The notes under the pieces are model-generated. The model worked only from the letters and a program-made list of their open reading frames with translations. It made no database searches and was not told the DNA's origin. A stretch of 45,099 nucleotides of DNA from DASYML01 sp036399835 (GTDB lineage Bacteria > Acidobacteriota > Blastocatellia > Pyrinomonadales > Pyrinomonadaceae): assembly GCA_036399835.1 (NCBI GenBank), contig DASWMI010000074.1, positions 1-45,099 on the forward strand. The letters run 5' to 3'. Numbering within the stretch: position 1 is the first letter of the stretch; each line of letters begins with the position of its first letter. This document shows, in pieces, positions 40,344 through 45,099 of the stretch. Made by a program: the position numbers and the translations under genes.

Positions 40344-41405
40344 CTACGGCTCTATGGACATGCGCAGGATGTTGACGAGAGGCTGGCGTTCGACCTTGCC
40401 TTCCTTCGAGATAATCACGACGAGTCCTCTTTCAACCGTCACGCGGCGCACAGTGCTCATCAATCGCTCGATTCGCATCCCGTCGCGCGTTTCGATAATG
40501 AGGCGCGCGTCTGCGGTCGCAGATGTTGACGGCGCGGCGGTTGAAGAGGTTGAAGAGGTTTCGGCAGCCCTTCCGGTCTCAACTGTCGGAGCAGGCTCGG
40601 AAGGCTGCGCGGGCCTCTCTTCAGTCGTAGTCGGTCTCGGCGCTCGGCCTCTACGCGCACCCGGCTGCCTGTTTCGTGCGGAACGCGACGGCCTGTTGGT
40701 CCTCGTCGCGGCGGGCGGCGTGGCAGCGTCGGTCGAGGGCGTCTCGGCTGGTCCAGAGGTCGTCGCAGTCTCGGCTGGTTGAGTTGCCGGCTCAGGCTCT
40801 TTCGCGGCGGAAGTCTTCTCTTCTTCCGGCTCTTCTATGCGCGCGCCGACGGATGAGACGCGGCGTGTCTTCTGTCCCGTGCGAGAATTTTCCGCGACCT
40901 GCGGCGTCGCCGTCTCTTCAGCCGCGGGGGTCTCTGCGACGAGCGGCTCGAACGAACCCTCGAAGCGTATACGGTAGCTGCCGCTGTTTTCGTCAGGGCT
41001 GCGAGCCTCTACGCGCAGGACCAGAGACTCGCGCCGCTTGAGGTAAATACTCTTGGTCGCGCGCGAGGCGCTCTCTCCCGAATAGATGCTGACCTTGGCG
41101 AGCGGGCGCAGCGTCCCGGCTGTAAAAAGGTCTATGTCGCCATCCAGATTCTTGCTTTCGACGGTGATGGTCAGATCGCCAGGCATCCCCGTCAGGAGGT
41201 AGAAGTGGCGCGTCAGTCGCGCGTCGCCGATATCTCTGGCATTAATCGCGCCCGTAATCTCGCTGGACCTGACGGGCGTCGGGAAATCTATCTCGGTTGA
41301 CTGCGCGGACGCGCCGCCCGCCAGATAGAGCCAGCACAGCATGAAGGCCAGGCAGGAGAATAATAGTCCGGTCCGAGAATGTGCAGTCCGTTTCGAGTAA
41401 TTCAT
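40344..41405 (-). CDS. Secreted protein with pre-peptidase-like domain
   Basis: A 353 aa exported protein. The ATG at 41405 has AAGGAG 6 nt upstream and yields a signal peptide (LLFSCLAFMLCWLYLAGGASA). Residues about 40-165 resemble a bacterial pre-peptidase C-terminal (PPC) beta-sandwich: RHFYLLTGMPGDLTITVES, DIDLFTAGT and ESLVLRVEARSPDENSGSYRIRFEGSF. A low-complexity Ala/Thr/Pro/Glu-rich stretch (about 170-280) follows. A C-terminal unit (about 290-350, RLIIETRDGMRIERLMSTVRRVTVERG) is of unknown type. No protease site is seen. Stands alone. Confidence 0.7.
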   Translation of the reverse strand: MNYSKRTAHSRTGLLFSCLAFMLCWLYLAGGASAQSTEIDFPTPVRSSEITGAINARDIGDARLTRHFYLLTGMPGDLTITVESKNLDGDIDLFTAGTLRPLAKVSIYSGESASRATKSIYLKRRESLVLRVEARSPDENSGSYRIRFEGSFEPLVAETPAAEETATPQVAENSRTGQKTRRVSSVGARIEEPEEEKTSAAKEPEPATQPAETATTSGPAETPSTDAATPPAATRTNRPSRSARNRQPGARRGRAPRPTTTEERPAQPSEPAPTVETGRAAETSSTSSTAAPSTSATADARLIIETRDGMRIERLMSTVRRVTVERGLVVIISKEGKVERQPLVNILRMSIEP

Positions 41406-41761
41406 CAGGACTCCTTCAAAGCAATGAGAGCTAGACGTTCGATAAGCGGAAGGGCGGCCCGCAGGCTCTTTCATAACTGGCGGCGATATTCTACAACAAG
41501 CAAATGGAGGATGCATGCCGCAACAGGCAAATGAGTCCGGCATGATGGCAGCAGAGCCATCGTCCCTCGGTTCTGGACCAGACGCGGCGATTGACAAAAT
41601 TTTCTTAATTCCAGAAACTGTCTTCGCGCCGCCTGCGTCCAACAGTGTTGCAGCATGGATTTGCGGTTTTCTTCGGCGACAATCGTCCAACCCGACCGAA
41701 GATTGTCGCCGCTCTGAGACTCAGAGCTGATTTCACGCCGCTCAAAGGAAATGTTTTATAG
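41406..41761. other. Divergent spacer with two small hairpins
   Basis: A 356-bp stretch before the surface-polymer trio. A perfect inverted repeat cggcgacaatc/gattgtcgccg (41674-41684 with 41701-41711) is followed at once by a palindrome gctctgagactcagagc (41711-41727). These lie 35-90 nt before the mini-protein start and could be an operator or a transcript hairpin. A 71-codon open frame here looks non-coding. Confidence 0.5.
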
Positions 41762-42001
41762 ATGATTATCCCTCAGCAGTTTTCGGCTCTCAATCTGATT
41801 CCGGCTCTCGGACAGGCCAGGGTTTTCGCTCTCCTTTACGCAGACCCGGGTTCGGGCGCGCTCGTCTGGCAACTGCTGGTCGCCGCGCTCATCGGCGCGA
41901 CCTTCTACTTTCGCAACTTCCTGAGCAAAGCCAGAAATCTCTTCTCTTCCAAGCGACAGAAAGCGGATAAAGCCGAAAGCTCGGATTCCAAAAGTGTCTG
42001 A
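41762..42001 (+). CDS. DPGSG-motif membrane mini-protein
   Basis: A 79 aa protein. After a short N-terminus it reads ALLYADPGSGALVWQLLVAALIGATFYF: the motif DPGSG followed by a TM helix starting W-Q. A basic, Ser-rich cytoplasmic tail follows (FLSKARNLFSSKRQK). Small DPGSG proteins of this design are found next to methyltransferase and sulfatase-like genes in several phyla, as here. Function unknown; probably an integral partner of the two following enzymes. It is 29 bp from the methyltransferase gene. Confidence 0.75.
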   Translation: MIIPQQFSALNLIPALGQARVFALLYADPGSGALVWQLLVAALIGATFYFRNFLSKARNLFSSKRQKADKAESSDSKSV

Positions 42002-42030
42002 ACAAGCTCCGGCCAGATTGCTCTCTCTAA

Positions 42031-43464
42031 ATGGCTACCTCATTTCGCGATCCTGCCGGGCGTCTACTCTTCGTTGACGGGCGCGTCATACGCTTGATTA
42101 ACCCCTCAGCCTTACAGGATTTTGAAGACTATCTAAACTCGCAGACCATCCGGCAACTGACAGACAAAGGGATGGTCGTCAGAACAGAGCAGCTTGACGA
42201 ATCCGCTATCCTTCAACTTTCAGAGCATCAGAAATTCAAGGCCGCCTTCGATCGGGCGGAGGTCGGCGCGGTCGTCGAGCACGAACGCATCTTCTTTCAA
42301 AGCTTCCCTTATGAATGGCCGCCGGAGATGCTCTGGGCCGCGGGAGTCTTGACGCTCGATCTGGCCGAGAGCCTCTTGCCCGAAGGTCTCTGCCTCAAGG
42401 ATGCGACTCCCTACAATATCCTTTATCGCGGGCCGCAGCCTGTCTTTGTTGATCTCCTCTCGGTCGAACGGCGCTCCCCGAATGATCCCATCTGGCTTCC
42501 TTCCGAGCAGTTTCAACGCACCTTCCTACGCCCCCTCCTCGTCAACAAGCATTTTGATGTCGGGCTGGACCAGACGTTTCTCACGCACCGCGACGGCCTC
42601 TCTCCCGAAGAGGTCTACAGCCTCTGTGGTCCACTGCAAAAACTGTCCACATCTTTTCTGACGCTCGTTTCGCTGCCGACCCTCTTTTCCAGACCAGCCA
42701 TCTCTGAGAGGCCGTCCATCTATCAACAGCAGACGACGGACAATCCGGATAAGGCGCGATTTATTTTGGACCGGTTGTTAAAGGGCCTGCGCCGCAAGCT
42801 GGAAAGCCTACGGCCCGGCGATGAGAGAAAATCCGACTGGGCCGATTACACCGAGCGCAACAGCTATTCCGCAAGCTACCTGCCGGACAAACAGCGATTC
42901 GTAGAGCAGGCTCTTGAGCAGGAAAAGCCTGAGAGGGTCTTGGATGTCGGTTGTAATACCGGCGACTTCAGCAGCATGGCGGCCCGCGCGGGCGCATCCG
43001 TCGTCGCCATTGACACAGACCCTGTGGTCGTCGGCAAGCTTTGGCGCAGGGCACAGGCAGAGCGGCTCCGGATTTTGCCGCTCGTCGTTGACCTCTCAAG
43101 ACCAAGCCCAGGCATCGGCTGGCGCAACGCGGAGTGCGCTTCTTTTCTTGAGCGTGCACGCGGCTCTTTCGATTGCGTGATGATGCTGGCCGTCATCCAT
43201 CATCTGCTCGTCAGCGAGAGGATTCCGCTTGAGGAGATTATGCGGCTCGCCTCGGAGCTGACACGCGGGCTGCTGCTGGTTGAGTACGTCTCGCCGGAAG
43301 ACCCCATGTCTACGGTTCTCGCCAGAGGACGCGACCATCTCTACGCGCATCTGACGCGAGACTATTTCGAGCAGGTCTCTCGTGCATATTTCGAGATACT
43401 GCGCGTCGCACAACTGGGCCGAACCGAGCGTTGGATTTACCTGATGAGGAAGAGGGATGGATAA
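42031..43464 (+). CDS. Kinase-like/SAM methyltransferase fusion
   Basis: A 477 aa protein with two parts. In the N-terminal half, LKDATPYNILYRG (K123, D124, N129) followed by VFVDLLSVE (D141) looks like a catalytic loop and metal-binding loop of a degenerate protein-kinase-like fold. The C-terminal half is a Rossmann methyltransferase with motif I VLDVGCNTGDFS (303-314), the acidic ribose-binding end of strand 2 (VVAIDTDP) and a FDCVMMLAVIHHLL motif IV region. The substrate is unknown; the neighbours point to a cell-surface glycan or lipid. The last 8 nt overlap the start of the sulfatase-like gene. Confidence 0.8.
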   Translation: MATSFRDPAGRLLFVDGRVIRLINPSALQDFEDYLNSQTIRQLTDKGMVVRTEQLDESAILQLSEHQKFKAAFDRAEVGAVVEHERIFFQSFPYEWPPEMLWAAGVLTLDLAESLLPEGLCLKDATPYNILYRGPQPVFVDLLSVERRSPNDPIWLPSEQFQRTFLRPLLVNKHFDVGLDQTFLTHRDGLSPEEVYSLCGPLQKLSTSFLTLVSLPTLFSRPAISERPSIYQQQTTDNPDKARFILDRLLKGLRRKLESLRPGDERKSDWADYTERNSYSASYLPDKQRFVEQALEQEKPERVLDVGCNTGDFSSMAARAGASVVAIDTDPVVVGKLWRRAQAERLRILPLVVDLSRPSPGIGWRNAECASFLERARGSFDCVMMLAVIHHLLVSERIPLEEIMRLASELTRGLLLVEYVSPEDPMSTVLARGRDHLYAHLTRDYFEQVSRAYFEILRVAQLGRTERWIYLMRKRDG

Positions 43465-45097
43465 GTCGCTCAAGGACGGCGTTAGAGCATTATCGCTGGC
43501 GAACCTCTGCTTGATTCCAGCCTGGCGCAGTATCCTAGACCCGGCCTCGGCCAACTTCTACTATCATCTCAAGCAGTCTCCACGCTGGGCCGAATTGGCC
43601 GCCATCTCCCTTAACCTTCTGCTCGTCGCGGCCCTTTTCCGGCTCGGCATCCATCTGGTCCGCAAGTCCGGCAGGCCCTCTGCTTTCAATTTCGCTCGCT
43701 ACGCTTTCATCCTGGTTTTCCTGATTCCTTTGAACCATTTTCGCTCGCAGTTTACGCTCCTGCCGCGCGACCGTATGGTCGAGAAGCTTGGCTGGACAGG
43801 CTTTTTAGCTCTCGCCATGCTTCTCATTCTCTGCGCCGTCTTTCTAGTCAAACGCATTGGCCTGCCGCGCGTCTCGAAAGTCGTCAGCACGCTCGTCCTG
43901 ATCCTCTCGCCCTTTCTCTTTATCTCCTTCGCGCAGGCCGTCTGGCTGACCGTCAAATACGATTCCGCCGTCTGGACCAACAAGCCTTTAGCCGCAGCGC
44001 ATCCAAGGCCCGGACAGACGCGCGTCGTCTGGCTGGTGTTTGACGAGTTGGACTATGGGCTGGCCTTTGACGCGCGCCCGCAAGCTCTCGCGCTGCCCGA
44101 ATTGGACCGTTTAAGGAGCGAGGCGTTTTTCGCCAGCCATGCTTACCCGCCCGCCAGCATGACGATTCTTTCAATGCCCGCGCTCATCAACGGCAAACTG
44201 GTTTCCAGCGCGCAGCCTACTGGTCCGGACAGGTTATTTATCAGGTTCGATGGTCAGACAGAGCCGGTTGATTGGAGCTTGCAGCCGAACATCTTCACGG
44301 TGGCGCACGCGGAAGGACACAATACGGCTATCCTCGGCTGGTTTCATCCCTATTGCCGTCTCTTCAGCGAAGTTTTCACCACCTGCTACTGGGACACGAG
44401 CCACGCCGTTGACCCGGACCGGATGGGCATACTCTCGAACATGCGTCGCCAGGCGAGATTGAGTTTTATAGAGATTGCGACACCGCTCAAGCTTCTTTTT
44501 CCGGACCAGCCGGAAGAACTCAGAATGTCCTTCAAGAAAGCTCAGCTCGCTTCTTATCGAGAGCTTTTACAGCAGGCCCGTAATGCCATCGCGGATGAGA
44601 GGCTCGATCTGATTCTGGTCCACATGTCAATTCCGCACCCGCCGAACGTTTATGACAGGAGAAAGGGCGAATTATCTCTGGAGAGTTCGGCCAGCTATCT
44701 TGACAGCCTGGCGCTGGTGGACCGCACCATCGGAGAGTTGCGCAGGCAGATGGAGTCTGCCGGGACATGGGAGCAAACGACCCTGCTCATTACCTCCGAC
44801 CACTGGTTTCGCAAGGACCAACTACGTCACACACTGCGCCGCACACTCAAACAGCAGGGACCGGAGCAGTACCAGTTGCTGATGGATAACAGCATAGACC
44901 ATCGCGTGCCCTTCATACTCAAGATGCCGGGCCAGCGTGCAGGCGTCAATTACGAACCCGCTTTCAATAACGTGCTCAGCCAGGACCTCCTGCTCGCCAT
45001 CCTGCGAGGCGAGCTAAACGAGGCCGAGAGCCTTGCCGGATGGCTCGACGGTCATCGCTCTATAGCAGAGAGTCCTGATACCAAAAATTCCCCATAG
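43457..45097 (+). CDS. Membrane sulfatase/alkaline-phosphatase superfamily protein
   Basis: A 546 aa protein with four or five TM helices in the first 170 residues and a large catalytic domain outside. Superfamily features: VVWLVFDELDYG (first metal Asp), SMTILSMPALINGK (region of the Ser/Thr nucleophile), ILVHMSIPHPP, and LLITSDHW (metal Asp-His). The architecture resembles LTA-synthase or phosphoethanolamine-transferase-like enzymes, but the exact reaction is unclear. ATG at 43457 overlaps the methyltransferase by 8 nt. The stop TAG at 45095-45097 ends just before the window edge, so the gene is complete. Confidence 0.8.
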   Translation: MDKSLKDGVRALSLANLCLIPAWRSILDPASANFYYHLKQSPRWAELAAISLNLLLVAALFRLGIHLVRKSGRPSAFNFARYAFILVFLIPLNHFRSQFTLLPRDRMVEKLGWTGFLALAMLLILCAVFLVKRIGLPRVSKVVSTLVLILSPFLFISFAQAVWLTVKYDSAVWTNKPLAAAHPRPGQTRVVWLVFDELDYGLAFDARPQALALPELDRLRSEAFFASHAYPPASMTILSMPALINGKLVSSAQPTGPDRLFIRFDGQTEPVDWSLQPNIFTVAHAEGHNTAILGWFHPYCRLFSEVFTTCYWDTSHAVDPDRMGILSNMRRQARLSFIEIATPLKLLFPDQPEELRMSFKKAQLASYRELLQQARNAIADERLDLILVHMSIPHPPNVYDRRKGELSLESSASYLDSLALVDRTIGELRRQMESAGTWEQTTLLITSDHWFRKDQLRHTLRRTLKQQGPEQYQLLMDNSIDHRVPFILKMPGQRAGVNYEPAFNNVLSQDLLLAILRGELNEAESLAGWLDGHRSIAESPDTKNSP

Positions 45098-45099
45098 CC

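Noticed and set aside
41515..41730. 71-codon plus-strand open frame in the spacer before the DPGSG gene
   Set aside because: No ribosome site, no recognisable pattern, and it runs through the two hairpins.
1..45099. CRISPR array, insertion sequence, tRNA or rRNA genes
   Set aside because: No regularly spaced direct repeats with unique spacers, no transposase-like protein, and no tRNA or rRNA signature was seen on either strand by eye.

Overview
This 45.1 kb window is a dense, GC-rich bacterial chromosome segment (I estimate close to 60% G+C by eye). I see no mobile elements, tRNA or rRNA genes, or CRISPR arrays. Three things together suggest an aerobic member of the Acidobacteriota, probably the Blastocatellia / Chloracidobacterium side: a Mg-chelatase of the bacteriochlorophyll type (bchH in two pieces plus a bchD-like gene), a very large respiratory cluster with an eight-haem cytochrome c, and the general gene style (TTG/GTG starts, M1 and M14 peptidases, lmo0937-type mini-proteins). 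The phylum is an inference. The chelatase implies tetrapyrrole synthesis and possibly phototrophy, but no reaction-centre gene and no other bch gene is in view.

Layout. (1) 1-4.1 kb: the 3' end of an EamA transporter, then mutS on the minus strand overlapping an upstream Mrr-N/nuclease-like gene. (2) 4.1-12.3 kb: ftsH, a non-coding stretch holding two near-identical 47-48 aa membrane mini-proteins, divergent M14 and M1 secreted peptidases, a 55 aa zinc-ribbon membrane protein, a stress-protein-like gene and a two-cluster ferredoxin. (3) 12.3-28.4 kb: 17 minus-strand genes in a row form a respiratory super-cluster. In the direction of transcription they are Rieske protein, cytochrome b (N-half), cytochrome b (C-half), eight-haem cytochrome c, cupredoxin-like lipoprotein, ctaB, coxII, coxI, two coxIII genes, coxIV, a CAMC small membrane protein, a zinc ribbon, an unknown membrane protein, a winged-helix protein, a DUF420 protein and a HEAT/lipoyl-like membrane protein. 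(4) 28.7-35.8 kb: a glutaredoxin-like gene, then the minus-strand chelatase group in the order bchD-like, bchH C-terminal half, a DUF2059 gene, bchH N-terminal half. (5) 36.2-40.3 kb: resB, ccsA and a membrane TPR protein, i.e. System II cytochrome c biogenesis, which would mature the haem c proteins of region 3. (6) 40.3-45.1 kb: an unknown secreted protein, then a plus-strand trio (DPGSG mini-protein, kinase-like/methyltransferase fusion, membrane sulfatase-superfamily enzyme) that looks like a cell-surface polymer modification unit.

The genes work together as an electron-transfer block: quinol goes to a b6-type split cytochrome b and Rieske protein, then to the eight-haem cytochrome c (perhaps with the cupredoxin), then to an aa3-type oxidase, with haem A precursor supply (ctaB) and cytochrome c assembly (resB/ccsA) nearby. 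The most unusual gene arrangement is the broken, order-reversed bchH with a foreign secreted-protein gene between its halves. The most unusual DNA feature is a set of intergenic long hairpins built from short repeated words (GATGAGCGATGA, AGTCTGAGAGTC, GATTGGCGAT), some touching stop codons inside operons. The hexamer TGGTCC/GGACCA also appears strongly over-represented throughout.
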